NCBI GenBank assembly: GCA_026874595.1
Contig: CM049310.1
Coordinates: 44,485,058-44,549,057, forward strand
Direction of reading: 5' to 3'
Origin: Sipunculus nudus
Lineage: Eukaryota > Annelida > Sipuncula > Golfingiida > Sipunculidae
DNA: 64,000 nt
Numbering within the stretch: position 1 is the first letter of the stretch; the number at the start of each line of letters is the position of its first letter. Under the pieces are notes generated by a model. That model was given only the letters and a program-made list of their open reading frames with translations. It ran no database searches and had not been told where the DNA came from. This document shows, one piece after another, positions 35,251 through 46,714 of this stretch. The translations under genes were made by a program, and so were the position numbers.

Positions 35251-36080
35251 GGTGTTTGGCAACTGGGATTGAATACTTGTGTCTTTAAGGTCAGTAGTAC
35301 CCATAGCAAGGTCTAACCAGTAGGAGAGCTGTTAAGTGTCTATTTGAAATTAAGATACTGAAACTCCGGCGGAAAATGCAGCTCTGTGGACGACCCATCA
35401 GCAGCAATTTGAGTAAATTTTGTATCAGCTGTAAGAGCATGAAGCTCAGCTCAACAGCCAGCTGAGGCAAGCGCAAGCAGAAAAGCCATCTTATGCGAAA
35501 GATGTAGCAAATGCGCGGAGTGGTACGTAAGGAGCGCAGCGGAGGTGACGGAGGACCAAGTCAAGCCACCAGGAAGGAGTAACCTACCGCAGGCGGGACG
35601 TATAAGCATGGTCCTCCTTGAGAAAATCCTTCTTCTTGTCTCTCTCCTTCTTTATCCTTCCTTCCTTTCTCTACCTTTCTTCTTTTCTTCTGTTTTCTTC
35701 TTTCCTTTCTTCCAGGGCAGACTCATACAAATGGGGCAGATGTCCCCCAAAGAGCAGAGAGCTGGTAAATGGGTGAGTGTATAAATCCATCTGCTCCACG
35801 GGCGACAGCGCGGGCTGGATGGTGTGAAGGGTGTGGAGGTACCCCGCGTGGCGGAGGAAAATACAGTCCTCCACCAGTCACCACACCAGGTGCTGGAGCT
35901 CAGCACAGGTGTGAGCAGAAGCCTGCCATATATTGTTCAATATGGCAGGATCTGGAGAGACCGACAAGAGGCTGGTCATGGCCTGCGAGTCTTTAACTAC
36001 GCCAGCACCTGGCGGGTGAGAGCCTCAAGACCGTACAGCTGAGCCATATATAGCTGGCTCTGTGGCTGGTCTACCGGTCT
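35251..36080. other. GC-richer segment with CT-rich tract, no gene recognised
   Basis: A pyrimidine-rich run at about 35627-35715 (CTTCTT/CTTTCC repeats) sits between two GC-richer blocks (35490-35620 and 35780-36050). Several overlapping short frames exist on both strands. None is recognised. Confidence 0.4.
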
Positions 36081-36770
36081 TCAAAGAAAGTTTCTGTCAC
36101 TGCCAATTGGTGGATTCCCACCTGTCCACCCTCTTCTGGGGACTGAGGGTCCATGGCCAATCCTGCTGGTTGGCTGTGCCATCTGCACAGATAGCGAATT
36201 GAACTTGGCATCCAGTCTTGCCATCATATCCATCATCTTAATGTTGGCTGCTGTTGTTGCTGGTACCGAGGACTTGTTCACCTGGGCTGCATTCATCATA
36301 TCTTCCACAGTCTGGGGTTCCTTTTGTATGACAATTATGTCCGGCTTCAGGCCAAATGCGCAATCCTGACAGTCTGTCCTTCCTCCAACTGAGTCTCTTG
36401 GACCTCTTTTTGAATTTTTGTCACAAAATAATTTGTGTTTTCACTTTGGCTTTGTGTTTTGTTGTTTTTGCTGGTTTGATATTGTCCTCAAGTTTTGTTT
36501 TCAATTGTTCATATGTATCTTTTTGCTTTGCTGATAGGTTTGTATACCATGATTTGGCCTTGTCTCTAAGTAATAGTGGTATCAAAGACAGTTTTTGTTC
36601 ATTTGTCAGTTTTTTAAACACAATAATGACTTGCTCAAAAAAGTCACTAACATTTTCTCAATTTCTTTCACTGAATATTGGTGGTACTAACACATCCATA
36701 TCTGTTGTTTCTTCAACCTCACTTTTTACTGCTTTTAGTTTTCGAAGTTGAGTCAGCATGAACTTACTTT
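36081..36770 (-). pseudogene. Ty3/gypsy gag relic
   Basis: The minus strand reads LVPPIFSERN, a stop, then NVSDFFEQV near 36640-36700, then LTNEQKLSLIPLLLRDKAKS followed by WYTNLSAKQKDTYEQLK (36490-36600). These are core helices of the gypsy gag capsid. After a frame change comes TVEDMMNAAQ (about 36290-36310) and a Met/Thr-rich tail ending at 36081. A zinc knuckle is not visible. It lies 0.8 kb upstream of the DIRS-like relic on the same strand but is of a different element type. Confidence 0.7.
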
Positions 36771-38849
36771 TGTGAGAGGTGCCACAGTTCTCCACAAGAT
36801 GTAGTAGTGGCTTTCTCAGTCATGACAGATGTAGTAGTTGCTTTCTCAGTGATGACAGACTTAAAAAGAGAGGCTGTTAATGGCTTTATTACCAGTGGTG
36901 TTAATTCACATTTTTATTTCGGCTGCCTGGCTCCTGAGTCCCAGTCTGTGCTTGCGTATACCTCTCTCGTTCTTTTGCTCAGTCCTGGATTCCAGCACTG
37001 ATACAGCATGCGAACATGAAAGAAACAAGCATATCTTTTTGCTGGTGAGGACAGATCAGCCCAGTCTTTACAAAAAATGTGTGTTTGTAACCATGTACTT
37101 GAAGTCTAATAAAATTGTAATGAAAAGGCTAATGACTATCAAATTTTCATAGAGTGTACATGAGGAAAAGCTACATGCATCTGTGTAAGAGTTTCATAAT
37201 TCACTTGTAAACTATTGCAGGTAACTAGATTTGAAGGAGAGATCACAAAAGAAAAACTCTGAATTTATTGAAATGTTTCTAATCGAAATTTTGAACATGC
37301 TAACTTAAAAAAATTTATTTGAATTCATGAAGGATTAAAAGAGCTTTGTTGCCTGAAACTACACTCAACAAACACACCAGTCTCATTATGTTGACATGGT
37401 ACTTAATGCCTGTAGTTATCATAGCCTTAAGCTGGCCACTCTTGTCTTCTGTTCACTCTTTCCCAAGTCAAGTCATACCTCACAATCAGCAGCAGTTGAA
37501 GTACTGTCCAACTAAAGTTTGTCCAGCACAATTGCAATTGGCTTTAAGGTGGCACAACTGGTCCCCCCACCTGACCTGACTTTGTTTCAGTTTTTCCTTT
37601 GCATTGAACAATCTAATGCTTTAGTACCCCCTAAAGTACACATTTTCTGAAAGCTAAGAAAATTTTCTATAGTTTGGTGATAATAAACTTTGTTTCTGAG
37701 TAACAGGTTTGAATTTGTAAGAATTTTAATTTAATTTTAATATTAAACAAAAAACCGTTTATTCCAGCATAACTAAAGCAGATACAGAAAATCTTCTTAA
37801 ATAAATCGAGAATTTAGATAATAATCCCCAGGCGTTTTTTTGTTAAGTGAGATAAGTTTAAAAATTACGATTTTACAGAGTATTTAATTTTGAAATCTTC
37901 ACAAATCATTTAATTTTTTACTTTTACCTTAATAAAATCCTTCAAATTTAGTATAGGCGTAAAATAAAAAAACGCTTTTTAGAAGACCTATTAACAATTA
38001 CATATATAAAAGATGGTATGTTTTGGACAAGTACTTACTGAGAAATAACGCTCTAAAGATAAGGTGTTCAGGTGAAATGATGTTTCGAGAAAATGGCAAA
38101 TAACTATATTCGTAGACATCATTCGTCCTACACACGTTACTAACCACAACTACATGTTGACAGTCACAAGAATTTGTTCAAGACGGTGGTTCTTATCAAA
38201 CCATGCTTTAATAACATGGATTAGTTGACTATTTTGCTTTAAAAACGTATTAAAACGATAAAAGTATGACCTGTCACACCTGCGAACTGTCAAACACCAC
38301 GTGCATGGACTTCAGTAGGCGGAGCTTACAGTTTTGGCCGAGTGCCAAGGTGCGCTGAGCACCCGACAACCGGGACCGGCGTCTGAACAGGTGCATAGCC
38401 GGGCGTAATATAGGTAACCGCGTGTTTACTCAGGAACAAGGGGAATGGGATCTATGGCCATTCAAGGAGAACGAAGATTGATTTACTTTTCACGGTTTAC
38501 ATACTTTATAGGTATTTGAGAGTTGACTATAGAGACGAGTTTATAACGATCATACAAATCTCGCATGCACATACAAGCCATATGTGAAATCTGGACTTAA
38601 TGTTTATTGGAGGGTTGAATAGGAAGTCGATGGTTTGTAACATTCATACATCATGCACACACATTCAAGTCACAGAAGGAGCCCGATTATCTTATAAGGT
38701 TTATTTACATGGAATCTATAAATGGCAACAAATTAAACAAACAACGAAGTGACAACTGACCTCGTGATAACTGTTTGTGTAGTAATTAGTGTCCATTAGT
38801 GATTAGTCACTAGATCCTTCTGGTTGAATGCACATATCCGAAGGTGCAT
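36771..38849. other. No gene recognised (2.1 kb)
   Basis: Mostly AT-rich. A GC-richer, CpG-containing patch at about 38280-38420 stands out from its surroundings but has no adjacent coding exon that I can establish. Confidence 0.35.
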
Positions 38850-39101
38850 CTAAATGAAATGGTATGTTGTTACAACAGCGGCTGACAATAGCGCGTTTAG
38901 TTGATAACACTGCCAAAGTTGAAAGGTGTCGGCCTCCGGTTTTCCTTCATGCGTAAACCTAGAGATGCCGTCATCTGACGATTCATCGTCGCTGACCATC
39001 AGTTTGATCATGGAAGTAAGTTCGGCCCGCTGAGACTTCTTGATAATATTTAACTGCTGCAGTTTTTCATGTGGCATTCAGGATTTGCGTCGTCGGCCCA
39101 T
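38850..39101 (-). pseudogene. Short protein N-terminus with in-frame stop, unrecognised
   Basis: From an ATG at 39101 the minus strand reads MGRRRKS, a TGA stop, and then MPHEKLQQLNIIKKSQRAEL followed by an acidic cluster SDDESSDDG and a stop at 38850. The basic start, helical middle and Asp/Ser cluster look like the beginning of a nuclear protein. The frame is continuous across the stop. I do not recognise the family. Confidence 0.3.
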
Positions 39102-40278
39102 CGTACTTTCGTCTGGTATTGGCAAATATTTATTTGTTGCGGTGTTGACAGTATGAATATCAAAGACGTTATAGTTGGGATATGAAGCAGCTAATTATAA
39201 AGTAATTTTAAGTATCTGTCGATAGGCTCAGGATATAGCAGAAATAACATGATGTCAAGTGAAAATTTGTGTTTCGGCGTTACATACCCGAAAAACAGAT
39301 AGAAAGGCCAATGACACTAACAGATCATTCACAAGGACGGATTTGTTTGCACACTAATTAGTTGTATGCTCAGCTAATTAGATTGGGCTATCAAACATCG
39401 ACCGTCAGTTCTTGCCACCCCATGTATGGAGGTATGTGGCCCATGCATTAATTAAACACTTGCATCTCGCAATTGGCTGAATGACCCAGGTGAGGGCTGG
39501 GGGCAGAGTGATTGACAGGCCTGTGGCAGGGCTGGAGTTAGTTTACAAACACCCTGTCAACATATCTTGGTGTTTACTGAATAGAAATAACCCTTTTCCA
39601 CAAAATGTAACCGGCGACCCAAAATGGGCTCAGCTGCATTAGATCCGCCCAGTATTCAATATTACGTATACCTTTTATTGAAAAAACACCAATTTTTAGG
39701 ATTTTGACCAGTTCTGCTACCTTAATAGGATATCTGACAATTTTGCAGGAAGCATATACCCCTTCTGGTTTCTGAATCTGTGACTTAGCAATGTTTTTTG
39801 ATCGTGTTTATTTGACCAGCTGAGTCCATATTTCTATTTTTACAAGGATGCAACTTATGGCCTCTCAGTTTTGGGGTTTCTGATACTTTGCCAATTTTCT
39901 CTCAAATTATTCATCACTCATGTGGGTCCTCATCATTTTGGCAAAAACGTCCACAATTTTCTGTGAAATTGACTCGCCTGGTTCAGACTTGCCATTGCTA
40001 GCTTCTGCAGCTAATCGGCACCATCAGTTTTGTCTGCCCCTTTATCTGTCAAGGCTAACAGGTCCGTGATGTTGTTCTCCATATCAGCAACAACTACAAT
40101 TGTTCTCCATATCCATATCAGAAATTTCTCAATTATTTTTCCCCCTTGCTGTCATCACTAACCTCTTGAGGTAGGTGGCCATCTTGCCTGACCCAGTTTT
40201 GGCTGTTGCAATTTTCACCCCAGTTGGAACATGCACTTTGGTCTGACTGTTATGCCAGTATTTGGTCCATTGTTTTTG
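39102..40278. other. No gene recognised
   Basis: Non-coding by inspection. The minus strand immediately downstream of the BEL/Pao-associated relic (39900-40278) contains no protease, RT or other pol motif. Confidence 0.35.
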
Positions 40279-41040
40279 TTACTGTTCCATTGTTTCTGTA
40301 ATTGCCTTTGTAGCATTCATGATCAGTAGCAAGATTTCAGTGCCATCATTTATCTCAGAGATATTGTCTGTTATATGTCTTAAGTGTGTAAGGCACCTGG
40401 CTGCCTCGGGTGTAGGAATTTCATTCTTGTTGTTAGGGATTCTATCACACTCTATAATAGTAGGCATTTCAATGGATGTCGCTCCATCTGCAGATTCAAC
40501 TATGTAGCCCCTGGCTCTTTTGCCTATAGAATCAATTGAGCACCTACAGGTATGGAGACTGTAAGGCACATTTTCAGAATGAACATCGGACCTCAAAGAA
40601 CTTAGCCGAGGCAAGTGATTAGATACTCTGATCATCCAATATAGCGAACATTAGAACTGTTTTACATGGATTACCTTAGGTATATACATTCACTGGGACA
40701 ATCTTAGTATAGGACCTTCCATAAGGCCATTCTCAATGGATCTCAAGGCAGACTGAGGTAAACAATGTAGGTGAGCCTGTTGCCAATCATCACCGTGATT
40801 AGGCTTGCTGCCATGTGACTGCAGAACTGGTTTGCTCTCAACATGTAATGCTGAAGGATGAGTGTCCCTGTTACATACTGAGCATTTAACTTTCACTTTA
40901 CATTCTCGCGACGTGTTCTGTAGTGTCACAGCAGGGGAAGCACAAACCCTTTTCCTTTAGAATCTGTTTGCGTTCTTTTAAAGGTTTGCAAGGGAAACCT
41001 TTACAGTCATTTAACCAATTACCAGTAATGCGCAGTTTTA
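40279..41040 (-). pseudogene. BEL/Pao-associated gag-like relic
   Basis: Minus strand, in order: LNDCKGFPCKPLKERKQILK followed by GLCFPCCDTTEH with a frameshift before VAREC, giving a degenerate CCHC knuckle (about 40880-41000); KCSVCNRDTHPSALH (40840-40880); then ENVPYSLHTCRCSIDSIGKR, RARGYIVES, IIECDRIPNNKNEIPTPEAA and LTHLRHITDNI (40279-40560). These blocks match the uncharacterised proteins that accompany BEL/Pao elements, in which a gag zinc region leads to a segment containing NxDEIPTPEVA. A stop and frame change lie between the two halves. Protease and RT are not present to the left. Confidence 0.65.
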
Positions 41041-42239
41041 TGTACAGGAACCCGAGGAATTGCTGAATCTGGTAACTCTGTTTTATTTACACAAACAACA
41101 GGTTAAGTCTTCTTCACATTACTACTCAAAGCAGACCGTTTCTCCTTGTGAGCTACACTAGGGTTCCAGCATGTTTCTCATGGCTCCTATCATTGTCTTA
41201 TCCAGCACATATATTGAACATTCAAACCTAAGTCAAACACTGTGCCATGGGTAGTTACTTTAAAAACCTTAATAAGTTAATTAAAGACCCAAATATATCA
41301 CACACATTCGCTGTATTCACTGTAGGTTTCACATTTAGATATTACAGGACATATTGTACTATATACATACAATATCAAATGAATACCCCATGAACGTCTA
41401 ATATACTAGACAGTACAGTATGTATGTATGAAGGATAGAACAAACATAATTTGTCTTGATGTAAATAGAAAATTTCTAATAAGAAACTATGAATGGCGCT
41501 CTAATTTTAGCTGACATTTATAGCCAGGATCTATACAAGACCAAAGGTGTACTTAAACAGTCCAGCTGCTATGCCCAAGCAGAAAGCTAGTGACTAGCTT
41601 TTCTAGCTGTTATCACCTGTGATCTTGGCTGTTGACAGATAATGGCATGTCACTGTGTCTGTTATTTCAGTTCAATGAAATGGACACCTCTGTGTAGGGC
41701 CACTTCACTGAAGCTGCCTGCTATTGCAGGTTGATGTACAAACACAGAGGATGGGCACTATAGACTGTATATGAGCATAACTTGAAACCTGTACTTATTT
41801 CTGCATGAGATTGCATTATTTTTAAACTTTAGAGATGAAACTGTCACAACAAAGAAAAGGTGTTCTTGGACTAGAGTAGGAACAAACAAGTACATTTTTC
41901 TGAAGAGTTTTATTCAGATTACTAACAATAACATGATTTACTTATGTTATGGACACCTGCAGCTTCTAATGTTTTATCCATTTACAATTATGTCTGTATA
42001 ATAATGAAAAATAAACTGAATCAATGTATATATAATGTAAAAAACTATATATATATAAATGGTTTTAAAAGTCTAGGGCAAGTTACATTGAAATTGCTCA
42101 TGCATATTTAGTTACCAATAATTTAGTAACTTCATATTTTACCTAAGCCATTCTGGATGATCTTTAGATTTTGGCTAAAGGTTAAACAAGGTGCCAGGCC
42201 CTGCATCTAATGCCATTTTCTACATGTGTTTTAAAAATA
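41041..42239. other. No gene recognised
   Basis: AT-rich. The minus strand next to the relic above (41040-41200) shows weak basic frames with stops. The rest has no coding character. Confidence 0.4.
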
Positions 42240-43655
42240 CAGTCTGTATTGCAAACTTTCCACTTTTTTCTCTCTCACTACATATATTAGCCCATATAAT
42301 GTCAATTTGTTGAAGAATTTAACATATAATGATACATTACCAGCTATAAAAATTTCATGTACAATCTGTATTTCAAAGATCCACTTTTCATTTCTCTAAC
42401 CACCCTTATCAGCCTATAAAATCTGTGGATCCAGTTTACATATAATGATGCTTTCTTTTGATTAAATGCAGTCTTTATTACAAAAAAAATCCACTTTAAT
42501 TTCATTTCTCTGACTATTCTTTTCAGACTATATTAAGCCACTTTGAAAAAGAAATATACATATGATTCATTATATAACATTATTTTGATAAATACAATCT
42601 GTATTGGAAAAAAATATCTGCTTTTCCTGTTTTCTGACAACTCTTAAGATCAGTCCATATAATGCAAATTTGTACATGGAGTAAACATGTAATGATAAAT
42701 TATATACAATATTTTTTTACAAATACAATATGAACTGCAAAAATTCAACTTTCCTTTTCTCTAAATTCTCTTATTACTCCATAAATTGCCAATATGTAGC
42801 GGAAGAGATACATAATATCACATAAGTTTGATGCTATTTGTATTGAGAAAAAACCTGTTTTCTTTTCTTTAACTACTCTTATGATTTCAATTTTCAGGAC
42901 AACCAATCTGTCCACCTGAGAAATACATGCATACTGTTTTTTTGTGTTTTCCACTTAAATATATAAATTCAAGGTCAATGTAAGTCTCATAGTAAGGGGC
43001 ATGACCACAATTTAAATATAGGCTTCATCCTATGACCAATGACTTTACAATAATATATCTAACACAGATATACATGATGAGATAAAGTTGCCACAGCAAA
43101 CCCAACATCATTAAACCAATCGCTTGGTGATGGCAAAGCCATGTGACACAGCAAAGCAGTAAGAGAGCGATCACTGCAATTAAACATGTTTTCTGAATGG
43201 GTCCTTGAATTGATTAGAACCAGGTGCATTCAAATATGTATAGATTAAACAGACTAGTATTTGACAACAAAATAGTAAATTTGACACCAAAATGACAAAT
43301 GCAGCCCAAAATTTCAAATAATAAATTATTTACAATTATATTTAACAGATACAATCTGTATTGCTAAAGTAAAACTTTTCCTTTTCTCTAGCTATCCTTA
43401 TCACTCAATCAGTTGCCAATATGTAGATGAAGAAAACATGTTTGACACATTATATAAACTGATTTTGATATATACTATTTGTATTAAGAAAATACCTGTA
43501 TCTTTTCTCTAACTACACTTATGATTTCAATTTTCAGGACAACCAATCTGTCCACCTGAGAAATACATGCATACTGTTTTGTGTGTTTTCCACTAAAATA
43601 TAATTATTCAAGGTCAATGTCAGTCTCATAGTAAGGGGCATGACCCCAGTTTAAT
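42240..43655 (+). repeat. Diverged tandem array (about 125-bp unit) with a duplicated block
   Basis: An ACAATCTGTATTGNAAAAN-type start followed by TTTCTCTAAC and CATATAATG blocks recurs near 42243, 42366, 42470, 42599, 42730 and again at 43350 and 43485. Superimposed on this, about 280 bp at 42735-43015 recurs at 43350-43655 with high identity (shared CAGGACAACCAATCTGTCCA and CTCATAGTAAGGGGCATGAC). An unrelated 330-bp spacer lies between them. Confidence 0.7.
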
Positions 43656-43750
43656 TATAGAAACACCCCTGTAGAAATTGTTCACTGTCTACAATGATGC
43701 AAGTTTGACATGGCAGGACAAGTTTGTCCAGATTGGCAGCCAAATAATTG

Positions 43751-45163
43751 CTAACCATTTTTTCCCTCTTTGAGATCCCCGTATTGCCCCTGTCTTAAAG
43801 AACTTTGCTGCAAAATTTCATTATCATCTTGTAAATGATGCAGAGAATGTACATTTGATTTTGCTCTGGACTGCCTTGTTGCTGCCTTGAAAAGATCTGG
43901 TGTAAAGCTGTACTTTTCCTCACATACTACGCAGTGGGTGGCATGGGGGAGACGGTTTGAGAGCAGAGTAAAAATGCAGTTACTGAGGAATTCCAGGTAT
44001 GCATATCCAGAACTGACTGATCCTTTAAACTTGACCCCTGCAAATTCAAGAAAACAGACTTTACATTTTGTTACTATCTCATCTGGAAACTCTTTAAGGT
44101 CGAGCAAAGTGTGTCCAGACTCCTTCAGCACGTCAGATGATGGTGTTTCTTGATTTGTTATCTCATTTTGGTCAGACATACACTTCTCCAGTACGTGAGA
44201 GAGAGCTTTCTTTATACCTTGAGATTTATTTGTGATAGCCTTAGACCCATCAGGTTTGAGTAGGGCTTGACATACATTTACTAATGATGACATTCCATCA
44301 ATTCTCTTCAGTTCTTTTCTCACCTTCTTTTGTTGTTGTTCTTCTTTAGCATCAAACTTTTTCTGTATCTTCTTCACCTGGCTAGTAGTGACTCTGTTAA
44401 TGGTGATACCTTTGCTTCTTTTTATTTTAGCTAAAAGTGGTTTGGGTCCAGTGATATCATCCACTGATGGAATGTCGCTGTTTGTCAGGCTGAATAAACC
44501 TTCACTTGCTGCATATTTTGTGATGAGGTTGTCTCCAATATATTTTGTTTCTTTATCAAGGATCTCTATAGGTAAAGTTGTTGCTTCTTTCATGTACACA
44601 TTTTTTGGCACTGGATCAACATACAGTGAAAAACCACCTTGGCGAACAACCAGCTTTGTTCCTCTCACAATGTATGACCGGTCACTAGAAGACAAATGTT
44701 TACCTAGATGAAAAATGTCTTTTTCATTTTGGTTCCCATCTGATTCCTTTGCATCATCATCAAGCATGCTCTTCTTCAGTTTGTGTATGTCATTCAGATG
44801 ATCAACAACTGCCATTCGTGGCAGAAGGGATTCCAGTGTGGATCCATGTCGAAAGGTTTTGATGAGGTCCCGGTGATCAATTTCCCTCTGTGTATCAAGT
44901 GCAAAATTTGTGTTTCTGTCTCTGTGTGGAGTGGAGGAAAAGATAATGATTAGGAAAGATATACATATAAAGATAACGTTTAGGAAAGAAAATGATAATG
45001 ACGTTTTCACAGCTGAAAGCAGCAAGTTGTAACCCTCAGGACCTCCCTGACGTTCTGCTGTAGCAATGGCGATGATATCATCGGCGTGCTGCATCATATC
45101 CCTGTGCATAGCGTATGTTCCATTTCTTGCTGTACCTAAGTCCATAAACCCTTGATTTTTCAC
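43751..45163 (-). CDS. Large open frame of an unrecognised gene, probably partial
   Basis: A 470-codon minus-strand frame, among the longest in the window outside the retroelements. The C-terminal half is Lys/Glu-rich with a probable coiled coil (QVKKIQKKFDAKEEQQQKKV, about residues 262-285). It ends with two Cys pairs (KCKVC and HCVVCEEKYSF) that could bind zinc. Residues about 54-78 form a very hydrophobic stretch (SFLNVIFICISFLIIIF). This may be a membrane segment, or an 80-90 bp intron or insertion read through: its DNA (44922-45010) is pyrimidine-rich on the coding strand, ends CACACAG, and holds a short internal direct repeat. The frame begins by overlapping 45078-45374 in another phase, which signals a frameshift or splice at about 45150. 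Not recognised; a transposon origin is possible given the surroundings. Confidence 0.5.
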   Translation of the reverse strand: MKNQGFMDLGTARNGTYAMHRDMMQHADDIIAIATAERQGGPEGYNLLLSAVKTSLSFSFLNVIFICISFLIIIFSSTPHRDRNTNFALDTQREIDHRDLIKTFRHGSTLESLLPRMAVVDHLNDIHKLKKSMLDDDAKESDGNQNEKDIFHLGKHLSSSDRSYIVRGTKLVVRQGGFSLYVDPVPKNVYMKEATTLPIEILDKETKYIGDNLITKYAASEGLFSLTNSDIPSVDDITGPKPLLAKIKRSKGITINRVTTSQVKKIQKKFDAKEEQQQKKVRKELKRIDGMSSLVNVCQALLKPDGSKAITNKSQGIKKALSHVLEKCMSDQNEITNQETPSSDVLKESGHTLLDLKEFPDEIVTKCKVCFLEFAGVKFKGSVSSGYAYLEFLSNCIFTLLSNRLPHATHCVVCEEKYSFTPDLFKAATRQSRAKSNVHSLHHLQDDNEILQQSSLRQGQYGDLKEGKNG

Positions 45164-45374
45164 CGACCAGGTGTTTTCCAGTCTTCATACTTGCATCAGT
45201 GGTGAAATCCCTAACAAAGTTGGCAGCATCAGTTGGAGGCAAGTACTTCACAAATGTTATCAGAAACGAAGAGTGAAGAGCAACTGCAATGTGTCTAATG
45301 TAGTTTGTTGCCTTGTCAATGTTGTGGATTGAGACCAGTTTGGACCATTCGTTTTCATTTTCTTTATCTCTCAT
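45078..45374 (-). CDS. Upstream segment of the unrecognised gene
   Basis: A 98-codon minus-strand frame with a charged start (MRDKENENEWSKL), a helical core (NIDKATNYIRHIAVALHSSF) and DAANFVRDFTTDASMKTGK. It overlaps the 470-codon frame, and the coding character passes from this frame to the other at about 45150. Before it, 45375-45459 contains stops in this frame, so an intron or a disruption separates it from the preceding segment. Confidence 0.4.
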   Translation of the reverse strand: MRDKENENEWSKLVSIHNIDKATNYIRHIAVALHSSFLITFVKYLPPTDAANFVRDFTTDASMKTGKHLVGEKSRVYGLRYSKKWNIRYAQGYDAARR

Positions 45375-45459
45375 GTAATTGATCTGTAGGAGTCCAGCAG
45401 ACTAATAGGCCTTAAGCAGATTGCCTATTTTGGATTTGCGAAGGTGCAGTAAGGGAAAT

Positions 45460-46345
45460 TCAGGAAGGAACTGACCATATTTGAAATTTGTTTTCATAAG
45501 GCTGAAGGGACCTTTTGCTGAAGGGACCTTTTGCTATCTTGTAGTCAGGTGCAAACAAAATTCTGTCTTTGCTGTTAATTTTGAATTTTCCAGACTGAAT
45601 GAGAACCTGGTCTAGTATCTCTTTTAACTTGGTTATGTCATCATCTTGTCCAAATGCAGGATATGGATGCCTGCACAACAACATGTTTTCTTTGAAAAGA
45701 TGACATCTCAGGCAGAGAACTGGGAGTGGAGAGAGACATCTTGTTTTCAGCAGTTTCTATGTTAGCTTCACACTGGTACCCACTTGGTAATGATGTGTTT
45801 GTTTCTGAGTCACTTGGTAATGATGTGTTTGTTTCTGAGTCACAATACAATTGATCTGGTGCTTGTTGGTCATCATTCTCTGACTGAAGATCCTGGAGAA
45901 GGCTACTCTGATGTACAGGACCGATTGAACAATCTGCATTACTGTTTTCCAATTCATCATGCACTTCAAAGGAATCATTACTTTCTTCATCTGTGTCATC
46001 AAAACCACAAATGTCCGGCATATCAGGATTATCACCCGCATCATCAACACCCCAAAGATCAGGCATATAAGCATCATAACTTTCTTGTGGATCACCCTCT
46101 GAAGCAAAAAGATCACCAGTTTTTTCATGAATATCAATTTTATCATCTCCTTGTGTGGTATCTTCTAAAGCAGAAAAATCAAAAGCTGTATCTTCTATCT
46201 GTATCTCATGAAAAGATATGTTCATCTCATCAACCACCTCTGCAACAGCATCATCACATTCTGGCTGATTCTTTAAAGGTTCACAACATTGCAACATTTC
46301 AGAAACTGAGGCATAAAGAATGCTTCCAAGTTCAGCAACAATCAT
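45460..46345 (-). CDS. Acidic segment of the unrecognised gene
   Basis: The minus-strand frame 45641-46345 is strongly acidic, with two related motifs MPDLWGVDDAGDNP and MPDICGFDDTDEES, and a perfect internal duplication DSETNTSLPS. Coding character then shifts to a second frame at 45460-45684, which continues HPYPAFGQDDDITKLKEILD and FAPDYKIAKGPF. The switch near 45690 implies a frameshift or short intron. The composition suggests a disordered, possibly activating, region ahead of a folded part. No family is recognised. Confidence 0.4.
45781..45840. repeat. Perfect 30-bp tandem duplication
   Basis: Two identical adjacent copies of a 30-bp unit beginning CACTTGGTAATGATGTGTTT. It is in frame within the acidic coding segment and duplicates ten residues, so it is either recent or kept homogeneous. 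Confidence 0.95.
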
Positions 46346-46381
46346 CTCTGAATATTATTGTAGACCCCATATAGCTTCTGA

Positions 46382-46714
46382 CTAGAATTTTGTTAACTGT
46401 TTTTTCTCTTCTTCTGTGAGGTGAAGTATCAAAGAAAGAAAATCTCTCTTCTCTAATGTCTCCTGCTCTTTAAAAGAGCAGTGATTTTCTACATGTTCCA
46501 CACAACTTTGTGAGTGCCAGGTCTCTGTCACACTTGAATCTTTTGGTAGTCCCTTTATTGTAATTGGTAGGGTACAGATTTGACTTGTAAGTGCTTCTCC
46601 AGGTTTTGGGTCACTGTGTACTGAGAGTCTCACCAGATTATCCAAGAACAAGACAAGGTGACATCGCATAATGCTGAAATACAAAAACAGTGCAAGCACA
46701 CAATCAGAGAACAA
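46382..46714 (-). CDS. N-terminal-side segment of the unrecognised gene
   Basis: A 110-codon minus-strand frame with MRCHLVLFLDNLVRLSVHSD and Cys/His residues in WHSQSCVEHVENHCSF, then a charged tail ending LTEEEKKQLTKF before a stop at 46382. The next segment (45641-46345) is in another frame only 36 bases on, again implying a frameshift or short intron. Not recognised. Confidence 0.35.
   Translation of the reverse strand: MFSDCVLALFLYFSIMRCHLVLFLDNLVRLSVHSDPKPGEALTSQICTLPITIKGLPKDSSVTETWHSQSCVEHVENHCSFKEQETLEKRDFLSLILHLTEEEKKQLTKF

Noticed and set aside
45784-46374. 196-codon plus-strand open frame rich in His and Leu
   Set aside because: Antisense to the acidic coding segment; the His/Leu richness is the complement of Asp/Glu codons.
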